64,000 nt of DNA, from contig NW_027473856.1 of the NCBI RefSeq assembly GCF_050947335.1, positions 62,001-126,000 of the forward strand, read 5' to 3'. The DNA comes from Megachile rotundata (Eukaryota > Arthropoda > Insecta > Hymenoptera > Megachilidae). A program made the translations under genes and the position numbers. Numbering within the stretch: position 1 is the stretch's first letter; every line of letters starts with the position of its first letter. The notes under the pieces were generated by a model. That model had not been told where the DNA came from. It searched no databases and saw only the letters and a list, made by a program, of their open reading frames with translations. This document shows positions 11,563 through 27,255 of the stretch, piece by piece.

Positions 11563-14500
11563 CATATTATGCCTATATGATCGATAGTACGACAATTACT
11601 ATACTCATTACTCTTATTATTATCAATCTAACTCATATTATTAGCCATACTATGCTTATATGATCGATAGAACGACAATTACTATACTTATTACGCTCAC
11701 TATTATCAATCTAACTCATTTTATTAGCCACATTATGCTTATATGATCGATAGAACGACAATTACTATACTTATTACGCTCACTATTATCAATCTAACTC
11801 ATATTATTAGCCACATTATGCTTATATGATCGGTATAACGACAATTACTGTACTTATTACTCTTATTATTATTAATCTAGCTCATATTATTAGCCATATT
11901 ATGCAGATATGATCGATATAACGACAGTTACTGTACTTATTACTCTTATTGTTATCAATCTAGCTCATATTATTAGCAATATTATGCAGGTATGATCGGT
12001 AGTACGACAATTACTATACTCACTACTCTTATTATTATCAATCTAACTCATATTATTAGCAATATTCTGCTGATATGATCGATAGAAAGACAATTAATAT
12101 ACTTATTACACTCACTATTATCAATCTAACTCATATTATTAGCCAGATTATGCTTATATGATCGATAGAACGACAATTACTATACTTATTACACTCACTA
12201 TTATCAATCTAACTCATATTATTAGCCACATTATGCTTATATGATCGATATAACGACAATTACTGTACTTATTACTCTTATTATTATCAATCTAACTCAT
12301 ATTATTAGCCATATTATGGTTATATGATCGATAGTACGACAATTACTATACTCATTACTCTTATTATTATCAATCTAACTCATATTATTAGCCATATTAT
12401 GCTTATATGATCGATAGAACGACAATTACTATACTTATTACGCTCACTATTATCAATCTAACTCATTTTATTAGCAACATTATGCTTATATGATCGATAG
12501 AACGACAATTACTATACTTATTACGCTCACTATTATCAATCTAACTCATATTATTAGCCACATTATGCTTATATGATCGATATAACGACAATTACTGTAC
12601 TTATTACTCTTATTATTATTAATCTAGCTCATATTATTAGCCATACTATGCAGATATGATCGATAGAATGACAATTACTATACTTATTACACTCACTATT
12701 ATCAATCTAACTCATATTATTAGCCAGATTATGCTTATATGATCGATAGAACGACAATTACTATACTTATTACACTCACTTTTATCAATCTAACTCATAT
12801 TATTAGCCACATTATGCTTATATGATCGATATAACGACAATAACTGTACTTATTACTCTTATTATTATCAATCTAACTCATATTATTAGCCATATTATGG
12901 TTATATGATCGATAGTACGACAATTACTATACTCATTACTCTTATTATTATCAATCTAACTCATATTATTAGCCATATTATGCTTACGTGGTCGATAGAA
13001 CGACAATTACTGTACTTATTACTCTTATCATTATCAATATAGCTCATATTATTAGCCAATTATGCAGATATGATTGATAGTACGACAATTACTATACTCA
13101 TTACTCTTATTATTATCAATCTAACTCATATTATTAGCGATATTGTGCTTATATGATCGATAGAACGACAATTACGTTACTTATTACACTCACTATTATC
13201 AATCTAACTCATATTATCAGCCATATTATGTTTATATGACCGATAGAACGACAATTACTATACTTATTACTCTTATTATTATCAATCTAACTCATATTAT
13301 TAGCCATATTATGGTTATATGACCGATAGAACGACAATTACTATACTTATTACTCTTATTATTATTAATCTAACTCATATTATTAGCCATATTATGCTTA
13401 TATGATCGATAGTAGGACAATTACTATACTTATTTCTCTTATTATTATCAATCTAACTCATATTATTAGCCGTATTATGCTTATATGATCGACGGAACGA
13501 CAATTACTATACTTATTGCGCTCACTAATATCAATCTAACTCATATTATTAGCCACATTATGCTTATATGATCGATATAACGACAATTATTGTACTTATT
13601 TTTCTTATTATTATCAATCTAGCTCATATTATTAGCCAATTATGCAGATATGATCGATAGTACGACAATTACTATACTCATTACTCTTATTATTATCAAT
13701 CTAACTCATATTATTAGCGATATTGTGCTTATATGATCGATAGAACGACAATTACGTTACTTATTACACTCACTATTATCAATCTAACTCATATTATCAG
13801 CCATATTATGGTTATATGTCCGATAGAACGACAATTACTATACATATTACTCTTATTATTATCAATCTAACTCATATTATTAGCCATATTATGCTTATAT
13901 GATCGATAGAACGACAATTACTATACTTATTACACTCACTATTATCAATCTAACTCATATTAATAGCCACATTATGCTTATATGGTCGATATAACGACAA
14001 TTACTGTACTTATTACTCTTATCATTATCAATGTAACTCATATTATTAGGTATATTATAGTTATATGACCGATAGAACGACAATTACTACACTTACTACT
14101 CTTATTATTATCAATCTAACTCATATTATTAGCCATATTATGCTTATATGATCGATAGAACGACAATTACTATACCTATTATTCTTGTTATTATGAATGT
14201 AACTCATATTATTAGCCATATTATGCTTATATGATCGAAAGGACGACAATTACTATACTCATTATACTTATTATTATCAATCTAACTCATATTATTAGCC
14301 ATATTATGCTTATATGATCGATATAACGACAATTACTGTACTTATTTCTCTTATTATTATCAATCTAGCTCCTATTATTAGCCAATTATGCAGATATGAT
14401 CGATAGTACGACAATTACTATACTTATTACTCTTATTATTATCAATCTAACTCATATTATTAGCCATATTATGCTTATATGATCGATAGTACGACAATTA

Positions 14501-16610
14501 CTATACTCATTACTCTTATTATTATCAATCTAACTCATATTATTAGCCATATTATGCTTATATGATCGATAGTACGACAATTACTATACTCATTACTCTT
14601 ATTATTATCAATCTAACTCATATTATTAGCCATATTATGCTTATATGATCGATAGAACGACAATTACTATACTTATTACGCTCACTATTATCAATCTAAC
14701 TCATTTTATTAGCAACATTATGCTTATATGATCCATAGAACGACAATTACTATACTTATTACGCTCACTATTATCAATCTAACTCATATTATTAGCCACA
14801 TTATACTTATATGATCGATATAACGACAATTACTGTACTTATTACTCTTATTATTATTAATCTAGCTCATATTATTAGCCATACTATGCAGATATGATCG
14901 ATATAACGACAATTACTATACTTATTACGCTCACTATTATCAATCTAACTCATATTATTAGCCACATTATACTTATATGATCGATATAACGACAATTACT
15001 GTACTTATTACTCTTATTATTATTAATCTAGCTCATATTATTAGCCATACTATGCAGATATGATCGATATAACGACAATTACTATACTTATTACACTCAC
15101 TATTATCAATCTAACTCATATTATTAGCCATATTATGCTTATATGATCGATAGAACGACAATTAGTATACTTATTACACTCACTATTATCAATCTAACTC
15201 ATATTATTAGCCACATTATGCTTATATGGTCGGTATAACGACAATTACTGTACTTATTACTCTTATCATTATCAATGTAACTCATATTATTAGGTATATT
15301 ATAGTTATATGACCGATAGAACGACAATTACTACACTTACTACTCTTATTATTATCAATCTAACTCATATTATTAGCCATATTATGCTTATATGATCGAT
15401 AGAACGACAATTACTATACCTATTATTCTTATTATTATGAATGTAACTCATATTATTAGCCATATTATGCTTATATGATCGAAAGGACGACAATTACTAT
15501 ACTCATTACACTTATTATTATCAATCTAACTCATATTATTAGCCATATTATGCTTATATGATCGATATAACGACAATTACTGTACTTATTTCTCTTATTA
15601 TTATCAATCTAGCTCCTATTATTAGCCAATTATGCAGATATGATCGATAGTACGACAATTACTATACTTATTACTCTTATTATTATCAATCTAACTCATA
15701 TTATTAGCCATATTATGCTTATATGATCGATAGTACGACAATTACTATACTCATTACTCTTATTATTATCAATCTAACTCATATTATTAGCCATATTATG
15801 CTTATATGATCGATAGTACGACAATTACTATACTCATTACTCTTATTATTATCAATCTAACTCATATTATTAGCCATATTATGCTTATATGATCGATAGA
15901 ACGACAATTACTATACTTATTACGCTCACTATTATCAATCTAACTCATTTTATTAGCAACATTATGCTTATATGATCGATAGAACGACAATTACTATACT
16001 TATTACGCTCACTATTATCAATCTAACTCATATTATTAGCCACATTATGCTTATATGATCGATATAACGACAATTACTGTACTTATTACTCTTATTATTA
16101 TTAATCTAGCTCATATTATTAGCCATACTATGCAGATATGATCGATATAACGACAATTACTATACTTATTACACTCACTATTATCAATCTAACTCATATT
16201 ATTAGCCAGATTATGCTTATATGATCGATAGAACGACAATTACTATACTTATTACACTCACTATTATCAATCTAACTCATATTATTAGCCACATTATGCT
16301 TATATGATCGATATAACGACAATTACTGTACTTATTACTCTTATTATTATCAATCTAACTCATATTATTAGCCATATTATGGTTATATGATCGATAGTAC
16401 GACAATTACTATACTCATTACTCTTATTATTATCAATCTAACTCATATTATTAGCCATATTATGCTTACGTGGTCGATAGAACGACAATTACTATACTCA
16501 TTACTCTTATTATTATCAATCTAACTCATATTATCCGCCATATTATGCTTATATGATCCATATAATGACAATTACTGTACTTATTACTCTTATTATTATC
16601 AATCTAACTC
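11314..16610 (+). repeat. First copy of a 5.3-kb segmental repeat (8,873-bp offset)
   Basis: This block recurs at 20187-25483. Rare markers agree at exactly 8,873 bp: TACGATAC (11431/20304), CTGCTGATATG (12067/20940), ATTCTTGTTATTATG (14181/23054) and ATTAGTATAC (15161/24034). The offset equals 107 monomers minus eight bases. Differences are few: AATGTAAC versus AATCTAAC near 11544, ATGCCTATATG near 11570, an A-to-T change at 12781, and CATACTATG versus CATAGTATG near 12643/21516. The match ends near 16610, where this copy switches to a GCCGTATTATG monomer. Confidence 0.9.
13460..14796 (+). repeat. First copy of a 1.34-kb block repeated at 3,151-bp offset
   Basis: Matches 16611-17947. ATTCTTGTTATTATG stands at 14181 and 17332, and ATCCATAGAACG at 14731 and 17882, both 3,151 bp apart (38 monomers minus three bases). 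The block includes the GACGGAAC, TTGCGCTCACTAATATC, ATTAATAGCC and TTAGGTATATTATAG monomer variants in the same order. It ends where CCACATTATAC in this copy corresponds to CCATATTATGC in the other. Confidence 0.87.
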
Positions 16611-17947
16611 ATATTATTAGCCGTATTATGCTTATATGATCGACGGAACGACAATTACTATACTTATTGCGCTCACTAATATCAATCTAACTCATATTAT
16701 TAGCCACATTATGCTTATATGATCGATATAACGACAATTATTGTACTTATTTTTCTTATTATTATCAATCTAGCTCATATTATTAGCCAATTATGCAGAT
16801 ATGATCGATAGTACGACAATTACTATACTCATTACTCTTATTATTATCAATCTAACTCATATTATTAGCGATATTGTGCTTATATGATCGATAGAACGAC
16901 AATTACGTTACTTATTACACTCACTATTATCAATCTAACTCATATTATCAGCCATATTATGGTTATATGTCCGATAGAACGACAATTACTATACATATTA
17001 CTCTTATTATTATCAATCTAACTCATATTATTAGCCATATTATGCTTATATGATCGATAGAACGACAATTACTATACTTATTACACTCACTATTATCAAT
17101 CTAACTCATATTAATAGCCACATTATGCTTATATGGTCGATATAACGACAATTACTGTACTTATTACTCTTATCATTATCAATGTAACTCATATTATTAG
17201 GTATATTATAGTTATATGACCGATAGAACGACAATTACTACACTTACTACTCTTATTATTATCAATCTAACTCATATTATTAGCCATATTATGCTTATAT
17301 GATCGATAGAACGACAATTACTATACCTATTATTCTTGTTATTATGAATGTAACTCATATTATTAGCCATATTATGCTTATATGATCGAAAGGACGACAA
17401 TTACTATACTCATTATACTTATTATTATCAATCTAACTCATATTATTAGCCATATTATGCTTATATGATCGATATAACGACAATTACTGTACTTATTTCT
17501 CTTATTATTATCAATCTAGCTCCTATTATTAGCCAATTATGCAGATATGATCGATAGTACGACAATTACTATACTTATTACTCTTATTATTATCAATCTA
17601 ACTCATATTATTAGCCATATTATGCTTATATGATCGATAGTACGACAATTACTATACTCATTACTCTTATTATTATCAATCTAACTCATATTATTAGCCA
17701 TATTATGCTTATATGATCGATAGTACGACAATTACTATACTCATTACTCTTATTATTATCAATCTAACTCATATTATTAGCCATATTATGCTTATATGAT
17801 CGATAGAACGACAATTACTATACTTATTACGCTCACTATTATCAATCTAACTCATTTTATTAGCAACATTATGCTTATATGATCCATAGAACGACAATTA
17901 CTATACTTATTACGCTCACTATTATCAATCTAACTCATATTATTAGC
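16611..17947 (+). repeat. Second copy of the 3,151-bp-offset block
   Basis: Partner of 13460-14796. It is absent from the corresponding place after the second 5.3-kb segment near 25483. It was therefore gained at the end of the first segment or lost from the second. It is followed directly by the two aberrant monomers at 17973-18138. Confidence 0.87.
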
Positions 17948-17972
17948 CATATTATGCTTATATAATCGATAG

Positions 17973-18138
17973 AACGACAATTACTATACTTGTTGCTTTC
18001 ATTACTATCAATCTAACTCATATTATTAGCCATATTATGCTTATATGATCGATAGAACGACAATTACTATACTTATTACTTTCATTATTATCAATCTAAC
18101 TCATATTATTAGCCAGATTATGCTTATATGATCGATAG
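17973..18138 (+). repeat. Two aberrant monomers with a TTTCATTA core
   Basis: Both monomers are 83 bp (boundaries 17973, 18056, 18139). Their first third differs from every other class I saw: the first reads CTTGTTGCTTTCATTAC and the second CTTATTACTTTCATTATT, where other monomers have TTACTCTTATT or TACACTCACTATT. The monomer just before them also has TATATAATCG instead of TATATGATCG, which removes the usual GATC. I found no second copy of this pair in the window. Confidence 0.8.
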
Positions 18139-19280
18139 AACGACAATTACTATACTTATTACACTCACTATTATCAATCTAACTCATATTATTAGCCACA
18201 TTATGCTTATATGATCGATATAACGACAATTACTGTACTTATTACTCTTATTATTATCAATCTAACTCATATTATTAGCCATATTATGGTTATATGATCG
18301 ATAGTACGACAATTACTATACTCATTACTCTTATTATTATCAATCTAACTCATATTATTAGCCATATTATGCTTACGTGGTCGATAGAACGACAATTACT
18401 ATACTCATTACTCTTATTATTATCAATCTAACTCATATTATCCGCCATATTATGCTTATATGATCCATATAATGACAATTACTGTACTTATTACTCTTAT
18501 TATTATCAATCTAACTCATATTATTAGCCATATTATGCTTATATGATCGATGGAACGACAATTACTATACTTCTTACGCTCACTAATATCAATCTAACTC
18601 ATATTATTAGCCACATTATGCTTATATGATCGATATAACGACAATTACTGTACTTATTACTCTTATCATTATCAATCTAGCACATATTATTAGCCAATTA
18701 TGCAGATATGATCGATAGTACGACAATTACTATACTCATTACTCTTATTATTATCAATCTAACTCATATTATTAGCGATATTGTGCTTATATGATCGATA
18801 GAACGACAATTACGTTACTTATTACACTCACTATTATCAATCTAACTCATATTATCAGCCATATTATGGTTATATGTCCGATAGAACGACAATTACTATA
18901 CATATTACTCTTATTATTATCAATCTAACTCATATTATTAGCCATATTTTGCTTATATGATCGAAAGGACGACAATTACTATACTCATTACACTTATTAT
19001 TATCAGTCTAACTCATATTATTAGCCATATTATGCCTATATGATCGATATAACGACAATTACTGTACCTATTTTTCTTATTATTATCAATCTAGCTCATA
19101 TTATTAGCCAATTATGCAGATATGATGGATAGTACGACAATTACTATACTCATTACTCTTATTATTATCAATCTAACTCATATTATTAGCGATATTGTGC
19201 TTATATGATCGATAGAACGACAATTACGTTACTTATTACACTCACTATTATCAATCTAACTCATATTATCAGCCATATTA
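18083..19280 (+). repeat. Block repeated at 6,966-bp offset (partner 25049-26246)
   Basis: CCAGATTATGC at 18113 and 25079, and the rare ATCAGTCTAAC variant at 19004 and 25970, are both 6,966 bp apart (84 monomers minus six bases). The ATGATGGATAG variant near 19122 also recurs near 26090. The match ends where this copy reads TATATGACCG and the partner TATATGTCCG. One private change, CATATTTTGC near 18945, lies in this copy. Confidence 0.85.
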
Positions 19281-20435
19281 TGGTTATATGACCGATAGAA
19301 CGACAATTACTATACTTATTACTCTTATTATTATCAATCTAACTCATATTATTAGCCATATTATGCTTATATGATCGATAGTACGACAATTACTATACTT
19401 ATTACTCTTATTATTATCAATCTAACTCATATTATTAGCGATATTGTGCTTATATGATCGATAGAACGACAATTACGTTACTTATTACACTCACTATTAT
19501 CAATCTAACTCATATTATCAGCCATATTATGGTTATATGACCGATAGAACGACAATTACTATACTTATTACTCTTATTATTATCAATCTAACTCATATTA
19601 TTAGCCATATTATGCTTATATGATCGATAGTACGACAATTACTATACTTATTACTCTTATTATTATCAATCTAACTCATATTATTAGCGATATTGTGCTT
19701 ATATGATCGATAGAACGACAATTACGTTACTTATTACACTCACTATTATCAATCTAACTCATATTATCAGCCATATTATGGTTATATGACCGATAGAACG
19801 ACAATTACTATACTTATTACTCTTATTATTATCAATCTAACTCATATTATTAGCCATATTATGCTTATATGATCGATAGTACGACAATTACTATACTTAT
19901 TACTCTTATTATTATCAATCTAACTCATATTATTAGCGATATTGTGCTTATATGATCGATAGAACGACAATTACGTTACTTATTACACTCACTATTATCA
20001 ATCTAACTCATATTATCAGCCATATTATGGTTATATGACCGATAGAACGACAATTACTATACTTATTACTCTTATTATTATCAATCTAACTCATATTATT
20101 AGCCATATTATGCTTATATGATCGATAGTACGACAATTACTATACTTATTACTCTTATTATTATCAATCTAACTCATATTATTAGCGATATTGTGCTTAT
20201 ATGATCGATAGAACGACAATTACGTTACTTATTACACTCACTATTATCAATCTAACTCATATTATCAGCCATATTATGGTTATATGACCGATAGAACGAC
20301 AATTACGATACTTATTACTCTTATTATTATCAATCTAACTCATATTATTAGCCATATTATGCTTATATGATCGATAGTACGACAATTACTATACTTATTA
20401 CTCTTATTATTATCAATCTAACTCATATTATTAGC
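19191..20435 (+). repeat. Trimer HOR, 249 bp, five tandem units
   Basis: GATATTGTGC markers stand at 19191, 19440, 19689, 19938 and 20187, each 249 bp apart, giving five units of three 83-bp monomers. The last unit shares the TACGATAC variant with the last unit of the two-unit array at 11065-11562, so the extra units are internal gains (or the other locus had losses). Because 83 leaves a remainder of 2 on division by 3, a trimer is also the smallest unit that returns to the same reading frame; no long open frame results. Confidence 0.92.
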
Positions 20436-23400
20436 CATATTATGCTTATATGATCGATAGTACGACAATTACTATACTCATTACTCTTATTATTATCAAT
20501 CTAACTCATATTATTAGCCATACTATGCTTATATGATCGATAGAACGACAATTACTATACTTATTACGCTCACTATTATCAATCTAACTCATTTTATTAG
20601 CCACATTATGCTTATATGATCGATAGAACGACAATTACTATACTTATTACGCTCACTATTATCAATCTAACTCATATTATTAGCCACATTATGCTTATAT
20701 GATCGGTATAACGACAATTACTGTACTTATTACTCTTATTATTATTAATCTAGCTCATATTATTAGCCATATTATGCAGATATGATCGATATAACGACAG
20801 TTACTGTACTTATTACTCTTATTGTTATCAATCTAGCTCATATTATTAGCAATATTATGCAGGTATGATCGGTAGTACGACAATTACTATACTCACTACT
20901 CTTATTATTATCAATCTAACTCATATTATTAGCAATATTCTGCTGATATGATCGATAGAAAGACAATTAATATACTTATTACACTCACTATTATCAATCT
21001 AACTCATATTATTAGCCAGATTATGCTTATATGATCGATAGAACGACAATTACTATACTTATTACACTCACTATTATCAATCTAACTCATATTATTAGCC
21101 ACATTATGCTTATATGATCGATATAACGACAATTACTGTACTTATTACTCTTATTATTATCAATCTAACTCATATTATTAGCCATATTATGGTTATATGA
21201 TCGATAGTACGACAATTACTATACTCATTACTCTTATTATTATCAATCTAACTCATATTATTAGCCATATTATGCTTATATGATCGATAGAACGACAATT
21301 ACTATACTTATTACGCTCACTATTATCAATCTAACTCATTTTATTAGCAACATTATGCTTATATGATCGATAGAACGACAATTACTATACTTATTACGCT
21401 CACTATTATCAATCTAACTCATATTATTAGCCACATTATGCTTATATGATCGATATAACGACAATTACTGTACTTATTACTCTTATTATTATTAATCTAG
21501 CTCATATTATTAGCCATAGTATGCAGATATGATCGATAGAATGACAATTACTATACTTATTACACTCACTATTATCAATCTAACTCATATTATTAGCCAG
21601 ATTATGCTTATATGATCGATAGAACGACAATTACTATACTTATTACACTCACTATTATCAATCTAACTCATATTATTAGCCACATTATGCTTATATGATC
21701 GATATAACGACAATAACTGTACTTATTACTCTTATTATTATCAATCTAACTCATATTATTAGCCATATTATGGTTATATGATCGATAGTACGACAATTAC
21801 TATACTCATTACTCTTATTATTATCAATCTAACTCATATTATTAGCCATATTATGCTTACGTGGTCGATAGAACGACAATTACTGTACTTATTACTCTTA
21901 TCATTATCAATATAGCTCATATTATTAGCCAATTATGCAGATATGATTGATAGTACGACAATTACTATACTCATTACTCTTATTATTATCAATCTAACTC
22001 ATATTATTAGCGATATTGTGCTTATATGATCGATAGAACGACAATTACGTTACTTATTACACTCACTATTATCAATCTAACTCATATTATCAGCCATATT
22101 ATGTTTATATGACCGATAGAACGACAATTACTATACTTATTACTCTTATTATTATCAATCTAACTCATATTATTAGCCATATTATGGTTATATGACCGAT
22201 AGAACGACAATTACTATACTTATTACTCTTATTATTATTAATCTAACTCATATTATTAGCCATATTATGCTTATATGATCGATAGTAGGACAATTACTAT
22301 ACTTATTTCTCTTATTATTATCAATCTAACTCATATTATTAGCCGTATTATGCTTATATGATCGACGGAACGACAATTACTATACTTATTGCGCTCACTA
22401 ATATCAATCTAACTCATATTATTAGCCACATTATGCTTATATGATCGATATAACGACAATTATTGTACTTATTTTTCTTATTATTATCAATCTAGCTCAT
22501 ATTATTAGCCAATTATGCAGATATGATCGATAGTACGACAATTACTATACTCATTACTCTTATTATTATCAATCTAACTCATATTATTAGCGATATTGTG
22601 CTTATATGATCGATAGAACGACAATTACGTTACTTATTACACTCACTATTATCAATCTAACTCATATTATCAGCCATATTATGGTTATATGTCCGATAGA
22701 ACGACAATTACTATACATATTACTCTTATTATTATCAATCTAACTCATATTATTAGCCATATTATGCTTATATGATCGATAGAACGACAATTACTATACT
22801 TATTACACTCACTATTATCAATCTAACTCATATTAATAGCCACATTATGCTTATATGGTCGATATAACGACAATTACTGTACTTATTACTCTTATCATTA
22901 TCAATGTAACTCATATTATTAGGTATATTATAGTTATATGACCGATAGAACGACAATTACTACACTTACTACTCTTATTATTATCAATCTAACTCATATT
23001 ATTAGCCATATTATGCTTATATGATCGATAGAACGACAATTACTATACCTATTATTCTTGTTATTATGAATGTAACTCATATTATTAGCCATATTATGCT
23101 TATATGATCGAAAGGACGACAATTACTATACTCATTATACTTATTATTATCAATCTAACTCATATTATTAGCCATATTATGCTTATATGATCGATATAAC
23201 GACAATTACTGTACTTATTTCTCTTATTATTATCAATCTAGCTCCTATTATTAGCCAATTATGCAGATATGATCGATAGTACGACAATTACTATACTTAT
23301 TACTCTTATTATTATCAATCTAACTCATATTATTAGCCATATTATGCTTATATGATCGATAGTACGACAATTACTATACTCATTACTCTTATTATTATCA

Positions 23401-25483
23401 ATCTAACTCATATTATTAGCCATATTATGCTTATATGATCGATAGTACGACAATTACTATACTCATTACTCTTATTATTATCAATCTAACTCATATTATT
23501 AGCCATATTATGCTTATATGATCGATAGAACGACAATTACTATACTTATTACGCTCACTATTATCAATCTAACTCATTTTATTAGCAACATTATGCTTAT
23601 ATGATCCATAGAACGACAATTACTATACTTATTACGCTCACTATTATCAATCTAACTCATATTATTAGCCACATTATACTTATATGATCGATATAACGAC
23701 AATTACTGTACTTATTACTCTTATTATTATTAATCTAGCTCATATTATTAGCCATACTATGCAGATATGATCGATATAACGACAATTACTATACTTATTA
23801 CGCTCACTATTATCAATCTAACTCATATTATTAGCCACATTATACTTATATGATCGATATAACGACAATTACTGTACTTATTACTCTTATTATTATTAAT
23901 CTAGCTCATATTATTAGCCATACTATGCAGATATGATCGATATAACGACAATTACTATACTTATTACACTCACTATTATCAATCTAACTCATATTATTAG
24001 CCATATTATGCTTATATGATCGATAGAACGACAATTAGTATACTTATTACACTCACTATTATCAATCTAACTCATATTATTAGCCACATTATGCTTATAT
24101 GGTCGGTATAACGACAATTACTGTACTTATTACTCTTATCATTATCAATGTAACTCATATTATTAGGTATATTATAGTTATATGACCGATAGAACGACAA
24201 TTACTACACTTACTACTCTTATTATTATCAATCTAACTCATATTATTAGCCATATTATGCTTATATGATCGATAGAACGACAATTACTATACCTATTATT
24301 CTTATTATTATGAATGTAACTCATATTATTAGCCATATTATGCTTATATGATCGAAAGGACGACAATTACTATACTCATTACACTTATTATTATCAATCT
24401 AACTCATATTATTAGCCATATTATGCTTATATGATCGATATAACGACAATTACTGTACTTATTTCTCTTATTATTATCAATCTAGCTCCTATTATTAGCC
24501 AATTATGCAGATATGATCGATAGTACGACAATTACTATACTTATTACTCTTATTATTATCAATCTAACTCATATTATTAGCCATATTATGCTTATATGAT
24601 CGATAGTACGACAATTACTATACTCATTACTCTTATTATTATCAATCTAACTCATATTATTAGCCATATTATGCTTATATGATCGATAGTACGACAATTA
24701 CTATACTCATTACTCTTATTATTATCAATCTAACTCATATTATTAGCCATATTATGCTTATATGATCGATAGAACGACAATTACTATACTTATTACGCTC
24801 ACTATTATCAATCTAACTCATTTTATTAGCAACATTATGCTTATATGATCGATAGAACGACAATTACTATACTTATTACGCTCACTATTATCAATCTAAC
24901 TCATATTATTAGCCACATTATGCTTATATGATCGATATAACGACAATTACTGTACTTATTACTCTTATTATTATTAATCTAGCTCATATTATTAGCCATA
25001 CTATGCAGATATGATCGATATAACGACAATTACTATACTTATTACACTCACTATTATCAATCTAACTCATATTATTAGCCAGATTATGCTTATATGATCG
25101 ATAGAACGACAATTACTATACTTATTACACTCACTATTATCAATCTAACTCATATTATTAGCCACATTATGCTTATATGATCGATATAACGACAATTACT
25201 GTACTTATTACTCTTATTATTATCAATCTAACTCATATTATTAGCCATATTATGGTTATATGATCGATAGTACGACAATTACTATACTCATTACTCTTAT
25301 TATTATCAATCTAACTCATATTATTAGCCATATTATGCTTACGTGGTCGATAGAACGACAATTACTATACTCATTACTCTTATTATTATCAATCTAACTC
25401 ATATTATCCGCCATATTATGCTTATATGATCCATATAATGACAATTACTGTACTTATTACTCTTATTATTATCAATCTAACTC
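20187..25483 (+). repeat. Second copy of the 5.3-kb segmental repeat
   Basis: Partner of 11314-16610. The private GCATAGTATG-type change near 21516 belongs to this copy. After 25483 it continues into a GATGGAAC / CTTCTTACGCTC series, whereas the first copy jumps to a GACGGAAC series. The junction at the end of the first copy is therefore a rearrangement point within satellite sequence. Confidence 0.9.
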
Positions 25484-26246
25484 ATATTATTAGCCATATT
25501 ATGCTTATATGATCGATGGAACGACAATTACTATACTTCTTACGCTCACTAATATCAATCTAACTCATATTATTAGCCACATTATGCTTATATGATCGAT
25601 ATAACGACAATTACTGTACTTATTACTCTTATCATTATCAATCTAGCACATATTATTAGCCAATTATGCAGATATGATCGATAGTACGACAATTACTATA
25701 CTCATTACTCTTATTATTATCAATCTAACTCATATTATTAGCGATATTGTGCTTATATGATCGATAGAACGACAATTACGTTACTTATTACACTCACTAT
25801 TATCAATCTAACTCATATTATCAGCCATATTATGGTTATATGTCCGATAGAACGACAATTACTATACATATTACTCTTATTATTATCAATCTAACTCATA
25901 TTATTAGCCATATTATGCTTATATGATCGAAAGGACGACAATTACTATACTCATTACACTTATTATTATCAGTCTAACTCATATTATTAGCCATATTATG
26001 CCTATATGATCGATATAACGACAATTACTGTACCTATTTTTCTTATTATTATCAATCTAGCTCATATTATTAGCCAATTATGCAGATATGATGGATAGTA
26101 CGACAATTACTATACTCATTACTCTTATTATTATCAATCTAACTCATATTATTAGCGATATTGTGCTTATATGATCGATAGAACGACAATTACGTTACTT
26201 ATTACACTCACTATTATCCATCTAACTCATATTATCAGCCATATTA
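25049..26246 (+). repeat. Partner copy of the 6,966-bp-offset block
   Basis: Partner of 18083-19280. It carries ATTATCCATC near 26216, a change otherwise seen only near 93. After it the array continues with the TTAGGTATATTATAG and GAAAGGACGAC monomer series instead of the 249-bp trimer array found after the partner. Confidence 0.83.
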
Positions 26247-26674
26247 TGGTTATATGTCCGATAGAACGACAATTACTATACATATTACTCCTATTATTAT
26301 CAATCTAACTCATATTATTAGCCATATTATGCTTATATGATCGATAGAACGACAATTACTATACATATTACACTCACTATTATCAATCTAACTCATATTA
26401 TTAGCCACATTATGCTTATATGGTCGATATAACGACAATTACTGTACTTATTACTCTTATCATTATCAATGTAACTCATATTATTAGGTATATTATAGTT
26501 ATATGACCGATAGAACGACAATTACTACACTTACTACTCTTATTATTATCAATCTAACTCATATTATTAGCCATATTATGCTTATATGATCGATAGAACG
26601 ACAATTACTATACCTATTATTCTTATTATTATGAATGTAACTCATATTATTAGCCATATTATGCTTATATGATC

Positions 26675-27255
26675 GAAAGGACGACAATTACTATACTCAT
26701 TACACTTATTATTATCAATCTAACTCATATTATTAGCCATATTATGCTTATATGATCGATATAACGACAATTACTGTACTTATTTCTCTTATTATTATCA
26801 ATCTAGCTCCTATTATTAGCCAATTATGCAGATATGATCGATAGTACGACAATTACTATACTTATTACTCTTATTATTATCAATCTAACTCATATTATTA
26901 GCCATATTATGCTTATATGATCGATAGTACGACAATTACTATACTCATTACTCTTATTATTATCAATCTAACTCATATTATTAGCCATATTATGCTTATA
27001 TGATCGAAAGGACGACAATTACTATACTCATTACACTTATTATTATCAATCTAACTCATATTATTAGCCATATTATGCTTATATGATCGATATAACGACA
27101 ATTACTGTACTTATTTCTCTTATTATTATCAATCTAGCTCCTATTATTAGCCAATTATGCAGATATGATCGATAGTACGACAATTACTATACTTATTACT
27201 CTTATTATTATCAATCTAACTCATATTATTAGCCATATTATGCTTATATGATCGA
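26675..27255 (+). repeat. Four-monomer, 331-bp tandem duplication, about 1.75 copies
   Basis: The GAAAGGACGAC monomer starts again 331 bp downstream (26675 and 27006), followed by the GATATAAC 82-bp monomer and a GATAGTAC monomer in both copies. 331 is four monomers minus one base. The second copy diverges after its third monomer, at a GATAGAAC unit. Confidence 0.82.

Noticed and set aside
15280..15310. Telomeric-type TTAGG motif (ATTAGGTATATT monomers here and at other copies)
   Set aside because: TTAGG occurs once per variant monomer as a point change of TTAGCC; there is no tandem TTAGG run.
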